Shown here: positions 16,495-24,314 of the stretch, one piece after another
Numbering within the stretch: position 1 is the first letter of the stretch
How the letters are laid out: each line of letters starts with the position of its first letter
Assembly (NCBI RefSeq): GCF_003112535.1
Contig: NZ_BEWA01000002.1
Coordinates: forward strand, 496,001-560,000
DNA: 64,000 nucleotides
Direction of reading: 5' to 3'
Source: Streptomyces rishiriensis
GTDB lineage: Bacteria; Actinomycetota; Actinomycetes; Streptomycetales; Streptomycetaceae
Translations under genes and position numbers: made by a program
The notes under the pieces: generated by a model
The model's database searches: none
What the model was told of the DNA's origin: nothing
The model's input: the letters and a program-made list of their open reading frames with translations, nothing else

Positions 16495-17430
16495 TCAGCG
16501 GCGTCGGCGGGCCAGCAGCAGGGCCGCGCCGGCGGTCAGGAGGCAGCCGGCGGCCGCGACGAGCACGGTGGGCGAGGTGAGGCCGGTGCGGGCGAGTTCC
16601 TCGGCCTCGTCGGCGAGGGAGAGACCACCGGCGTCGGCGGCGGAGGCGTCGGGACGGGGGGTCGGGGCCGTCGCGGCACCGGCCGTGGCATCGCTCGGGC
16701 CGGCGCTCGCGGGGTCGGCCGGCGTCTTGGCCGCCGTCTCGCCGGCGGTCGTCCCGGCCGTGGGGTCGGTCGCGGGGCCGGTCGTGACGTGGGCAGTGGG
16801 GTCGGTATTGGGGTGGGCATGGGGGTCGGTCGTGGCCTGGCTCGTGGCGGGGGTGGAGTCGGCCACGACGGAGAAGCGGTAGTCGTTCGACTGTCCGATC
16901 CAGTCGCCGTCGTCGCCGTGCCGCTGGACGACCGCCGCGTTGGCGGTGACCGCGTTGGCCGTGGCGTCCGGGGCGAGGGCGAGCCGCAGCTTGACGGTGA
17001 GGGTCCGGCCGGGGCTCACGCTGAAACCGGGGAAGCCGTCGGATGCGTCGCCGCTGCCGCCGGTGAACGCGCCGACGAGCTCGTCGTCGTCCGTGGGTTC
17101 GAAGCGGACGGGGTGCGGTCGGCCGTCCACGTAGAAATCCAGCCGCGGCTGGGACGGCTTCAGGGCGCGCTCGGCGTCGACCAGGACGACTACCGGGTGG
17201 ATCGCGGCGCAGGTGCGGCGGGTGGTGTTGGTGAGGTCGAGATACCAGACGCCGTATCCGCCGCCGGCCCGGTAGGAGGCGGGGCCGCCGTGGATGCGGG
17301 TCGTGAGGGGGAAGTCACCGGCGGCGGCGCCGGCACAGCCCGGGGCGGCCAGCGCATGGGCGGGCGCGGGGAGGAGGGCGGCGGCCGCGGCGAGGCAGAG
17401 GGAGACAGGCGGGCACAGTCGCATGAACAC
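16495..17430 (-). CDS. LAxTG-type cell-wall-anchored surface protein
   Basis: About 311 residues. Signal peptide (RLCPPVSLCLAAAAALLPAP), a globular domain to about residue 190 with cysteines PGCAG and RRTCAAI, a Thr/Ala/Pro-rich stalk, and a C-terminal sorting signal: LARTG, then a hydrophobic helix (VLVAAAGCLLTAGAALLLA) and RRRR. LAxTG is the motif used by class E sortases in Streptomyces, so covalent attachment to peptidoglycan is predicted. Start is either GTG 17430 (AGG five bases upstream) or ATG 17424. The globular part resembles no family I recognise. A class E sortase gene lies at 24315-25154. Confidence 0.82.
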   Translation of the reverse strand: MFMRLCPPVSLCLAAAAALLPAPAHALAAPGCAGAAAGDFPLTTRIHGGPASYRAGGGYGVWYLDLTNTTRRTCAAIHPVVVLVDAERALKPSQPRLDFYVDGRPHPVRFEPTDDDELVGAFTGGSGDASDGFPGFSVSPGRTLTVKLRLALAPDATANAVTANAAVVQRHGDDGDWIGQSNDYRFSVVADSTPATSQATTDPHAHPNTDPTAHVTTGPATDPTAGTTAGETAAKTPADPASAGPSDATAGAATAPTPRPDASAADAGGLSLADEAEELARTGLTSPTVLVAAAGCLLTAGAALLLARRRR

Positions 17431-17528
17431 GTGAGCCTGCCCGGCCTCCCGCGCCGTCCCCGGAAGGCGCACCGCACGACCGTGCGAAGCCCCTCGTTCG
17501 GACGATCCGCGGGGGCCGGCGGGGCGGG

Positions 17529-17598
17529 AGACCGGCCGGGCGGGAGACCGGCGAGGCGCGAGACCGGCGAGGCGCGAGACCGGCGAGGCGCGAGACCG
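17529..17598. repeat. 16-bp tandem repeats between two genes
   Basis: Three exact copies of AGACCGGCGAGGCGCG preceded by two diverged copies (AGACCGGCCGGGCGGG), in the 185-bp gap between the ROK gene and the LARTG gene. Confidence 0.85.
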
Positions 17599-17615
17599 GC
17601 GGAGGGAAAGAATCC

Positions 17616-18743
17616 TCATCCGGTCTCCCGGCCGAAGAGGGGGGCCAGGCACAGTTGGGCCGCGCCGTGGGCCACGGCGCGGGCGCCGTGGGGGGCGAGG
17701 CGCACCCGGATGGCGTCCTGTGGGGAGCCCTCCCGGCGGGCTCGGGCCTGGAGGACGGCCGTCACGCCGTGGAGGAAGGGCTCGGGGGCGGCCGCGATCG
17801 CGCGACCGCCCAGCAGCACGGCGTCGATGTCGAGCAGCCCGGCCAGGTTCGCGGCGCCCTCACCGAGGACGCGCGCCGCCTCGCCGACGTCGCCCCGGCC
17901 GAGAGCCGCCAGGCACAGTGCCTCGACGCAGCCCCGGTTGCCGCAGGGGCAGGGCGGGCCGTCCAGCTGGATGACCTGGTGCCCGAACTCGCCCGCGCCG
18001 GTGCGCGCCCCGCGGTGCAGGGTCCCGCCGAGGACCAGGCCGGCGCCGAGGCCGGTGCCCAGATGGAGGCAGACGAAGGAGCCGCGCTCGCCGCCGACGG
18101 CGAGACCGAGCGCGGCCGCGTTGGTGTCCTTGTCGACGACCACCGGCGTCCCGAGCCGCTCCGCCAGCGCGTCCCGCAACGGGAACCCGTCCCACTCCGG
18201 GAAGCCGGTGACCCGGTGCAGCACCCCGCGGGCGTGGTCGAGCGGGCCGGGAAGGGCCACCCCGACACCGAGGAGCGCGGGTGGGGTGTCGGGGGCGGAA
18301 GAGACGGCAGGGGCGGGTGGGGTGTCGCCGAGGAGGTTCGCCACCTCCCGCGTCACTGCTTCCAGCACCGTTTCCGCCCCCGCGCCCAGCGACAGCGGCA
18401 CGCACCGCTCCCGTACGGTCCGGCCGTCGAGTCGGGCCAGCACGACCCGCAGTTCGTCCCGGTCGAGGTGGACCCCGACCGCGTGACCGGCCTCCGGCAC
18501 CAGCCGCAGCACCGTGCGCGGCTTGCCGCCGGTGGACGCGCGGCGTCCCGCCTCCGCCGCCAGCCCCTCCAGCCGCAGCCGGGCGGTGATCTTGCTGACC
18601 GCCTGCGGGGTGAGCCCGGTGCGCTCGGCCAGTTCCAGCCTGCTGATGCCGTCCGGTCCCGCCGTGCGCAGCAGGTCGAGCACGAGCGCGGTGTTGTGGC
18701 TGCGCAGGCCCAGGAGGTTGACGCCTGCGTCCGTCCTGTTCAC
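17616..18743 (-). CDS. ROK-family transcriptional repressor
   Basis: 375 residues: N-terminal MarR-like helix-turn-helix (DGISRLELAERTGLTPQAVS, residues about 30-50), then the ROK sugar-kinase fold with the nucleotide loop HLGTGLGAG and the zinc/signature motif CPCGNRGC followed by EA. Such proteins sense a sugar or sugar phosphate. GTG 18743 follows GGAGG by six bases; in-frame readings beyond it run into the divergent promoter. It is divergent from a Gfo/Idh/MocA oxidoreductase gene with an 82-bp gap that contains a long palindrome, its probable operator. Confidence 0.93.
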   Translation of the reverse strand: MNRTDAGVNLLGLRSHNTALVLDLLRTAGPDGISRLELAERTGLTPQAVSKITARLRLEGLAAEAGRRASTGGKPRTVLRLVPEAGHAVGVHLDRDELRVVLARLDGRTVRERCVPLSLGAGAETVLEAVTREVANLLGDTPPAPAVSSAPDTPPALLGVGVALPGPLDHARGVLHRVTGFPEWDGFPLRDALAERLGTPVVVDKDTNAAALGLAVGGERGSFVCLHLGTGLGAGLVLGGTLHRGARTGAGEFGHQVIQLDGPPCPCGNRGCVEALCLAALGRGDVGEAARVLGEGAANLAGLLDIDAVLLGGRAIAAAPEPFLHGVTAVLQARARREGSPQDAIRVRLAPHGARAVAHGAAQLCLAPLFGRETG

Positions 18744-18792
18744 TGCCGGCCTCCGGCGGTCCTGTTCACGGCCCCATTCTGCCCTCTGCTTG

Positions 18793-18819
18793 CACTTTGG
18801 CAACAGCGTTGCGAAAGTG
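18793..18819. promoter_or_regulatory. 27-bp palindromic operator between ROK and oxidoreductase genes
   Basis: CACTTTGGCAAC and GTTGCGAAAGTG form twelve-base arms, eleven of which pair, around AGC. It ends six bases before the oxidoreductase ATG and would overlap both promoters, so repression of both genes by the ROK protein is likely. Confidence 0.75.
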
Positions 18820-18825
18820 GGAGTC

Positions 18826-19899
18826 ATGACAGGTACTCCTCTCCGCGTGGGTCTGATCGGCTACGGACTCGCCGGTTCCGTCTTCCACGCCCCGCTGATC
18901 GCCGCCACCGAGGGGCTCGTCCTCGACACGGTGGTCACCTCGAACCCCGAGCGGCAGGAGCAGGCCCGCGCCGAGTTCCCGGACGTACGGATCGCCGTCG
19001 CCGCCGACGACCTCCTCGCACGCGCCGACGAGCTGGACCTGGTCGTCATCGCGTCACCCAACAAGACGCACGTCCCGCTCGCGACCGCCGCACTGAAGGC
19101 GGGCCTGCCGGTCGTCGTCGACAAGCCGGTGGCGGGCACGGCGGCCGAGGCCCGTGAGCTGGCCGCCCTCGCCGAGCAGCGCGGGCTGTTCCTCTCCGTC
19201 TTCCAGAACCGCCGCTGGGACAACGACTTCCTGACCCTCCGCAAGCTGCTGGCCGAGGGCGAGCTGGGCGACGTGTGGCGGTTCGAGTCCCGGTTCGAGC
19301 GGTGGCGGCCACTGCCGAAGGGCGGCTGGCGGGAGTCCGGCGATCCCGCAGAGATCGGAGGTCTGCTCTACGATCTCGGCAGTCACGTGGTCGACCAGGC
19401 GCTGGTCCTCTTCGGCCCGGCGCGCACCGTGTACGCGGAGGCCGACGTGCGCAGGCCCGGCGCGCAGACCGACGACGACACCTTCATCGCGCTGACCCAC
19501 GCGAGCGGGGTCCGTTCCCACCTCCACGTCTCGGCGACGACCGCCCAACTCGGCCCGCGTTTCCGGGTGCTGGGCTCGAAGGCGGGCTATGTGAAGTACG
19601 GCCTCGACCCGCAGGAGGCAGCGCTGCGGGAGGGCGAACGGCCCGGCACGACGGCGGACTGGGGCACGGAGCCCGAGGAGCTGTGGGGCCGCGTGGGCGC
19701 CGGAGAGTCCCCGCTGACCGGCGGCGGGCGCCCCGAACGGACCCTCCCCGGCGACTACCCGGCCTACTACGCTGCGGTGGCCAAGGCACTGACCGACGGC
19801 GGCCCCAACCCGGTGACCGCCGTCGAGGCGGCCGCCGCCCTCGACGTCCTGGAGGCGGCCCGCCGTTCGGCACGAGACAAGGTGGCGGTGACGCTGTAA
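18826..19899 (+). CDS. Gfo/Idh/MocA-family oxidoreductase
   Basis: 357-residue NAD(P)-dependent sugar or polyol dehydrogenase. The N-terminal Rossmann loop is GLIGYGLAGS (residues 9-18); the catalytic lysine is in VVVDKPVAGT, and the C-terminal substrate domain shows GGLLYDLGSHVVDQALVLFG with the usual Asp/His pair. Length and layout fit family members that act on scyllo-inositol or glucose-type substrates; the precise substrate cannot be assigned. Its start lies just after the palindrome, and its TAA overlaps the ATG of the following gene, so the two are coupled. Confidence 0.93.
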   Translation: MTGTPLRVGLIGYGLAGSVFHAPLIAATEGLVLDTVVTSNPERQEQARAEFPDVRIAVAADDLLARADELDLVVIASPNKTHVPLATAALKAGLPVVVDKPVAGTAAEARELAALAEQRGLFLSVFQNRRWDNDFLTLRKLLAEGELGDVWRFESRFERWRPLPKGGWRESGDPAEIGGLLYDLGSHVVDQALVLFGPARTVYAEADVRRPGAQTDDDTFIALTHASGVRSHLHVSATTAQLGPRFRVLGSKAGYVKYGLDPQEAALREGERPGTTADWGTEPEELWGRVGAGESPLTGGGRPERTLPGDYPAYYAAVAKALTDGGPNPVTAVEAAAALDVLEAARRSARDKVAVTL

Positions 19900-20405
19900 T
19901 GGGCACCCACGAACTCACCCCGAAGTTCACCCCGGAGATCACCCCGAGCCTGGAGGAGCTCCAGGCCCAGGAACGACGGCTGGTCTTCCGCCAGTTCACC
20001 CATGACGACGCGTGGGCGCTCGGCTCGCTCCTGGTGGAGCTGGCCCGCGAGCGCCAGGCGCCGGTCGCCGTCGACATCCACCGCGCCGGCCAGCAGCTCT
20101 TCCACGCGGCCCTGCCCGGCTCGGCCCCCGACAACGACGCCTGGATCGCGCGCAAGCGCCGGGTGGTCGAGCGCTTCGGCGCCTCCTCCTACCTGGTCGG
20201 GACCCGTTACCGCGCCAAGGGCACGACGTTCGAGGACTCCTCCCGCCTGGACCAGGACGAGTACGCGGCCCACGGCGGCTCCTTCCCGATCAACGTGGAA
20301 GGCGTCGGGGTGATCGGCGCGGTGACGGTGTCGGGACTGCCCCAGCTGGAGGACCACCGGTTCGTGGTGGAGGCGCTGGAACAGTTCCTGGAGAAGCAGC
20401 TGTAG
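19899..20405 (+). CDS. UPF0303 / HbpS-like heme-degrading domain protein
   Basis: 168 residues. The segment from about residue 30 (FRQFTHDDAWALGSLLVELA) through DIHRAGQQLFHAALPGS and NDAWIARKRRVVERF is characteristic of the UPF0303 family, related to HbpS and GlcG-type heme or small-molecule binding proteins. No signal peptide, so cytosolic. The ATG shares an A with the TAA stop of the oxidoreductase gene, giving one operon. Its biochemical role in this operon is unknown. Confidence 0.85.
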   Translation: MGTHELTPKFTPEITPSLEELQAQERRLVFRQFTHDDAWALGSLLVELARERQAPVAVDIHRAGQQLFHAALPGSAPDNDAWIARKRRVVERFGASSYLVGTRYRAKGTTFEDSSRLDQDEYAAHGGSFPINVEGVGVIGAVTVSGLPQLEDHRFVVEALEQFLEKQL

Positions 20406-20440
20406 GTCCCCTGCGGGCCTCCCTTGGCGCCCCTCAGGGC

Positions 20441-20510
20441 CGCTCCGCAGGAGCGCCCCGAGGGGCGCGGGGAACTGCGCGACCAGCCACGCACGGCCCG
20501 CGGCCGCCGG
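20441..20510. repeat. Streptomyces-type dispersed intergenic repeat
   Basis: Contains AGGGGCGCGGGGAACTGCGC followed by GACCAGCCAC, a string I recognise as recurring between genes in many Streptomyces genomes, usually after a GC-rich hairpin (here CGCTCCGCAGGAGCG-like sequence just upstream). It fills the gap between two convergent genes, so a transcription-termination role is plausible. Confidence 0.6.
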
Positions 20511-20618
20511 ACGACCGCAGTCCCCACCCCCGGCAGCCCCCGCCCCCTGGCCCGGCCCGGCGGCCTCAGGACCGGCGGTCCCCCGGCACGGCGGGCCTCC
20601 CGCGCGCCCAGCGGAGCG

Positions 20619-21476
20619 CTACGCGTCCTTGAACTCCTGACGCTGCCTGCCGAGCCCCTCGATCTCCAGCTCCACCACGTCCCCGGCCCGCAGGTACGGC
20701 TTCGGCTCGGGCTCGCCCATCGCCACGCCCGCGGGCGTCCCGGTGTTGATGACGTCACCGGGGTACAGGGTCATGAACTGGCTGACATAGCGCACGACCT
20801 CCCCTACGGGGAAGATCTGCTCGGCCGTGGTCCCGTCCTGCTTCAGCTCCCCGTTCACCCAGAGCCTCAGGGACAGGTTCTGCGGGTCGGCGAGCTCGTC
20901 CGCCGTCACCAGCCAGGGCCCCAGCGGGTTGAACGTCTCGCAGTTCTTCCCCTTGTCCCAGGTGCCGCCCCGCTCGATCTGGAACTCCCGCTCGGAGACG
21001 TCGTGCGCGACGGCGTACCCCGCGACGTGCGCGAGCCCGTCCTGCGCCGACTCCAGATAGCGGGCCGTGCGCCCGATGACGACCGCCAGCTCGACCTCCC
21101 AGTCCGTCTTGACGGACCGGCGCGGCACCAGGACGGTGTCGTAGGGCCCCACGACCGTGTCCGCCGCCTTGAAGAAGACCACGGGCTCGGCGGGCGGCTC
21201 GGCCCCCGTCTCCCGGGCGTGGTCGTGGTAGTTCAGCCCGATGCACACGATCTTGCCGATCCGCGCCAGCGGCGGCCCGATCCGCAGCCCGGTCGCGTCC
21301 AGCGCCGGCAGCTCCCCGGACTCGGCGGCGGCCCGGACCCGGCCGAGCGCCACGTCGTCGGCGAGCAGCGCCCCGTCGACGTCCGGGACGACCCCGGAGA
21401 GGTCCCGCAGGACCCCCTCGGAGTCGAGCAGCGCGGGGCGCTCCGTTCCGGCCGTACCGACTCGCAGCAGCTTCAT
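20619..21476 (-). CDS. Fumarylacetoacetate hydrolase (FAH) family protein
   Basis: 285-residue cytosolic metal-dependent hydrolase or decarboxylase. The FAH core begins near residue 70 (KIVCIGLNYHDHA), with PVVFFKAADTVVGP, the metal-binding strand DWEVELAVVIG and the late motif GDVINTGTPAGV. Members include 2-oxo-hept-3-ene-dioate hydratase, acylpyruvases and ulosonate hydrolases. ATG 21476 has GAGGGAG about nine bases upstream. It stands alone, convergent with the UPF0303 gene. Confidence 0.92.
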   Translation of the reverse strand: MKLLRVGTAGTERPALLDSEGVLRDLSGVVPDVDGALLADDVALGRVRAAAESGELPALDATGLRIGPPLARIGKIVCIGLNYHDHARETGAEPPAEPVVFFKAADTVVGPYDTVLVPRRSVKTDWEVELAVVIGRTARYLESAQDGLAHVAGYAVAHDVSEREFQIERGGTWDKGKNCETFNPLGPWLVTADELADPQNLSLRLWVNGELKQDGTTAEQIFPVGEVVRYVSQFMTLYPGDVINTGTPAGVAMGEPEPKPYLRAGDVVELEIEGLGRQRQEFKDA

Positions 21477-21591
21477 GGTGACTGTCTCCCTCGATCACGG
21501 GTCGTCCACCGACGGGTGCAGCCATCGGATGACTGGTCGATCCTCCAGACTGGCAGTCCGCTCCGCAATACCCGGTTCACGTACTGGACCG

Positions 21592-22314
21592 TCACCGGTA
21601 GAGGACGGCCCGCTCGATCGCGCTCCAGGTCGAGCTGGTGATGACGTACAGGGCGGCGGCCAGCGGCACGACGGCCACCGTGACCAGCGTGAAAAAGGAC
21701 ATGAACGGCATGACCCTGGCGAGGACGCCGACCCCGGGGACGTCCTGACCGCCGGTCACGGGCAGCGGCGTCCGCTTGGCCCGCAGGTAGTTGAAGCACG
21801 CGACGGCCGCGACGACGGCGAAGAGCACGAGGTAGACCAGCCCTGCCCCGCCGACCGGGCCGCCCCCGGCGAGCGCGTCCGTCCAGCGGTCGGCGAGCGG
21901 TGCGGCGAACAGCCGGTGGTCGAGCAGTCCGCCGCCCGCGCCACCGGCCGAGGAGCCCGAGAAGAGACGGTAGAGCACGAAGAACGCGGGGAGCTGGAGC
22001 AGGCTGGGCAGGCAGCCGGAGAGCGGCGACACCTTTTCCTCGGCGTGCAGGTCCAGCACCGCCCGCTGGAGCCGCTCGGGATGTCCGCCGTGCTTCTCGC
22101 GCAGTTCCGCGATCTTCGGCTGCAACGCCGTACGCGCCTTCTGCCCGCGGGCGGCCGCACGGGACAGGGGGTGCACGAGGAGTCGCACCAACGCGGTGAA
22201 CAGGACGATCGCCGCGGCCGCGGAGGCGGCGCCGAACAGGGGCTGGAGCAGGTCGGCGAGGTGCTCGACCAGCCCGGCGAAAACGGACAGGGGTACGGAC
22301 AGGAGTACGGACAT
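21592..22314 (-). CDS. YidC/Oxa1-family membrane insertase, short paralogue
   Basis: 240 residues with five predicted transmembrane segments in the Oxa1 arrangement. Landmarks: the positively charged loop AAARGQKARTALQPKIAELREKH written here in part, then LSGCLPSLLQLPAFFVLYRL, FNYLRAKRT, and the last helices around MPFMSFFTLVTVAVVPLAAALY. It lacks the long extracytoplasmic domain of Gram-negative YidC. The usual actinomycete YidC sits near oriC; this is more likely an extra copy paired with a DUF6412 gene. Start ATG 22314 has GGAGGG 10-11 bases upstream; ATG 22368 has none. Confidence 0.85.
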   Translation of the reverse strand: MSVLLSVPLSVFAGLVEHLADLLQPLFGAASAAAAIVLFTALVRLLVHPLSRAAARGQKARTALQPKIAELREKHGGHPERLQRAVLDLHAEEKVSPLSGCLPSLLQLPAFFVLYRLFSGSSAGGAGGGLLDHRLFAAPLADRWTDALAGGGPVGGAGLVYLVLFAVVAAVACFNYLRAKRTPLPVTGGQDVPGVGVLARVMPFMSFFTLVTVAVVPLAAALYVITSSTWSAIERAVLYR

Positions 22315-22409
22315 GGGTGAGGAGCCCTCCGAGGGTCTCGTCGTGCCGGCGGTTCGGGAATGCGGCATGACGACCCGTGCGGGGCCACGGAGACGAAGTG
22401 GTGTGCGCC

Positions 22410-22835
22410 CTACGCGACGGTCGTCGGGAGGGCGTGACCGGGGGCCCTGGGGCGGGGCCGGCCGGAGGCGTCGGGGTCGCGTTGCGGCAGGAAGGCCGTA
22501 CGGCGCGCCCGGTCCCTGATGGCCGTCCGGACCCGGGTGGGCGGGACGGCGGGGGCGCTGCGCGCGGCCACCAGCGCGCAGACGGCGAGGGCGGATCCGG
22601 CCGCGGCGGTCGCGGCGAACGCGACGGCGGCCGACACGGCCGAGAGGCCGCCGGAGTCCAGGAGGAGGACGTCCATGACGAGCAGAAGGAGAAGCGGGAC
22701 CCGGAGCGGAATCAAGATCGGGATCGAGTTCGAGCTCCGGACCGAGTTCGAGCTCCGGACCGAGTTCGAGTTCGGGACCGAGTTCGCGTTCGGGATCGGT
22801 CTGGCGGAACGCGAGGCGAACCGGTTACCCAACAC
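22410..22835 (-). CDS. DUF6412-like small membrane protein
   Basis: 141 residues. A polar repeat leader (SNSVRSSNSV), hydrophobic PLRVPLLLLLVMDVLLLDSG, a second helix AAAGSALAVCALVAARSAP and a basic tail with RVRTAIRDRARRTAFLPQRD, which matches the DUF6412 family found beside the short YidC in Streptomyces. Start GTG is behind a strong GGGAGGGGGA. The leader is created by 18-bp repeats and is probably strain-specific. Reads towards the YidC gene, about 95 bp away. Confidence 0.75.
   Translation of the reverse strand: MLGNRFASRSARPIPNANSVPNSNSVRSSNSVRSSNSIPILIPLRVPLLLLLVMDVLLLDSGGLSAVSAAVAFAATAAAGSALAVCALVAARSAPAVPPTRVRTAIRDRARRTAFLPQRDPDASGRPRPRAPGHALPTTVA
22725..22796. repeat. Four 18-bp tandem repeats in DUF6412 gene
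   Basis: Units of CGAGTTCGAGCTCCGGAC at 22725 and 22743 are identical; those at 22761 and 22779 are diverged. Each is six codons, so the frame is kept. Confidence 0.92.
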
Positions 22836-22987
22836 GTCTCCCCCTCCCCTCGGCCATCGACCCCGACGGACCGCGCCCCACGGCGGTCCCCGTCCCCCGG
22901 CGAGGGCCCCTTCACCGCCCGTCGGGCCGTGTACCCGGTTTATACCTCACTCCGGCGGCCGCGGTCAGCCTGGGGCCGGTCCGCCAT

Positions 22988-23064
22988 CTTGTATCAGGTG
23001 TTTGACACAAGATCCCGCCCAGGGCATCTTGTACCCACCTCTTGTACTCACCGCTTGATACAAG
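22988..23064. promoter_or_regulatory. Two 24-bp GntR operators upstream of membrane protein-gntR operon
   Basis: 22988-23011 reads CTTGTATCA-n6-TGACACAAG; 23041-23064 reads CTTGTACTC-n6-TTGATACAAG-like, with the same CTTGT and ACAAG ends 14 bases apart. A third half-site, CTTGTACCCACCT, at 23028-23040 directly repeats the start of the second site. The block ends 20 bases before the ATG of the membrane gene, suiting autorepression by the YtrA-like protein. Confidence 0.7.
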
Positions 23065-23084
23065 CACGCCGCCGGGGGGCCGAC

Positions 23085-23840
23085 ATGCTCGACACCGTCT
23101 CGCCAGAACGCCTGCTGGCCCGCGCCGACCTCTGCGCCCGCTGGGCCGGATTGACGCTGGGCTTCGTGCTCGCACAGCCGCTCGCGACCATGGACAGCGA
23201 CGACCTGGCCATGCGCTTCCTCAGCGCCATCACCGCGTTCGGCCTGTGCGCGGTCGGCGGTGTCCTGCTCGGCGACTCCCTGACGCCCGCCCCGCAGGAA
23301 GCGGTCCGCACCGCAGCCCTCGCTCCCCGCCGGGTCCGCGACCACGTGCCGCCCCGCATGGCCCCGCTGCTGCTCTTCCAGACAGCGTGCCTCCTCGCCC
23401 TCCTGACGGTCGGGACGTTCGCCGCCTCCCCCGACGCCGCCGGCCGCACGGGCCGGGCCATCACCGTCACCTGCCGGAGCGTGACCAGACCCCTGGGCCC
23501 CTGGCCCGGCATCTACTACGCCACCCCCCTCCTCGCCTCCCTGGCCGTCGGCACCGCCGCCTGCGTCTGGGCGCTGCGTCGCATCGCCCACCGCCCCGGC
23601 GACAACCAGCAGCGCCACGACCGCTCGTGGGCGATCACCGCGGCCTGGGGGCTGCTGGTCTCCAGCCAGCTGCTGATCGTCCTCGGGATGATCGGCAGAG
23701 TGCTGTCCCGCACGACGTGCGCGGGCATGCTCGGCAACGTCACCGCGCTGGTGATCTACCCGCTGAGCCTCGTGACCCTGTTCAGTCTGGGATGGTGCCT
23801 GTTCACCATCGTCGTGCCCCGGGCCGTCGGCGATGAGTGA
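23085..23840 (+). CDS. Integral membrane protein cotranscribed with gntR
   Basis: 251 residues with about six transmembrane segments (CARWAGLTLGFVLAQPL, FLSAITAFGLCAVGGVLLG, LLLFQTACLLALLTVGTFA, IYYATPLLASLAVGTAACVW, AITAAWGLLVSSQLLIVLG, VTALVIYPLSLVTLFSLGW). No enzymatic motif. Its stop lies eight bases into the GntR gene. In other Gram-positives, YtrA-type regulators control ABC exporters; here this protein is the only partner, so it may be the regulated transport or stress component. Function unknown. Confidence 0.8.
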   Translation: MLDTVSPERLLARADLCARWAGLTLGFVLAQPLATMDSDDLAMRFLSAITAFGLCAVGGVLLGDSLTPAPQEAVRTAALAPRRVRDHVPPRMAPLLLFQTACLLALLTVGTFAASPDAAGRTGRAITVTCRSVTRPLGPWPGIYYATPLLASLAVGTAACVWALRRIAHRPGDNQQRHDRSWAITAAWGLLVSSQLLIVLGMIGRVLSRTTCAGMLGNVTALVIYPLSLVTLFSLGWCLFTIVVPRAVGDE

Positions 23841-24216
23841 ACCCGCCGTCCGCGTCGACACCACCAGCCAGGTGCCGCCGTTCGAGCAGATCCGCGCCCA
23901 GCTCGCCGCCCTGATCGTCACCGGCCGGCTGACCGAGGGCGAACGGCTGCCGACCGTGCGCCAGCTCGCCGCCGACCTGGGCCTGGCACCGGGCACCGTG
24001 GCCCGCGCCTACCGTGAGCTGGAGGCCGCCGAGCTCATCCGCACCCGTCGCGGCGCGGGCACCCGGGTGGCGGCGCCCCCGGCCGAGCCCGCCCACCCCG
24101 ACCCCGTCCAACTCGCCACACTGGCCCGCGACTTCACCTCCTCCGCCCGCGCCCTGGGCGCCGACACCGAGGCCGTCCTGACCGCCGTCCGAGAAGCCCT
24201 GGAGGAAGGGTCGTAG
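23833..24216 (+). CDS. GntR-family regulator, YtrA subfamily
   Basis: 127 residues. Winged helix at residues 15-80: PPFEQIRAQLAALIVTGRLT, LPTVRQLAADLGLAPGTVAR and AYRELEAAELIRTRRGAGTR, the standard GntR DNA-binding domain. The C-terminal ~45 residues form the short dimerisation helices of the YtrA group; there is no ligand-binding domain. Starts inside the membrane gene (8-bp overlap). The two 24-bp dyads before the operon are its likely targets. Confidence 0.93.
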   Translation: MSEPAVRVDTTSQVPPFEQIRAQLAALIVTGRLTEGERLPTVRQLAADLGLAPGTVARAYRELEAAELIRTRRGAGTRVAAPPAEPAHPDPVQLATLARDFTSSARALGADTEAVLTAVREALEEGS

Positions 24217-24225
24217 ACACCGGGG

Positions 24226-24292
24226 TGGCTCGGCCGGACACGGCCGGACGGACACGGCGGGGCGGACACGGCCGGACGGACTCGGCGGGGCC
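24226..24292. repeat. Short GC-rich repeats between gntR and sortase genes
   Basis: Overlapping copies of CGGACACGGC and GGCCGGACGGAC, including the ~26-base unit GGACACGGCCGGACGGAC(A/T)CGGCGGGGC present twice in part. It fills the gap between two convergent genes. Confidence 0.5.
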
Positions 24293-24314
24293 GCGCCCGG
24301 CGAGGGTCACCGCG

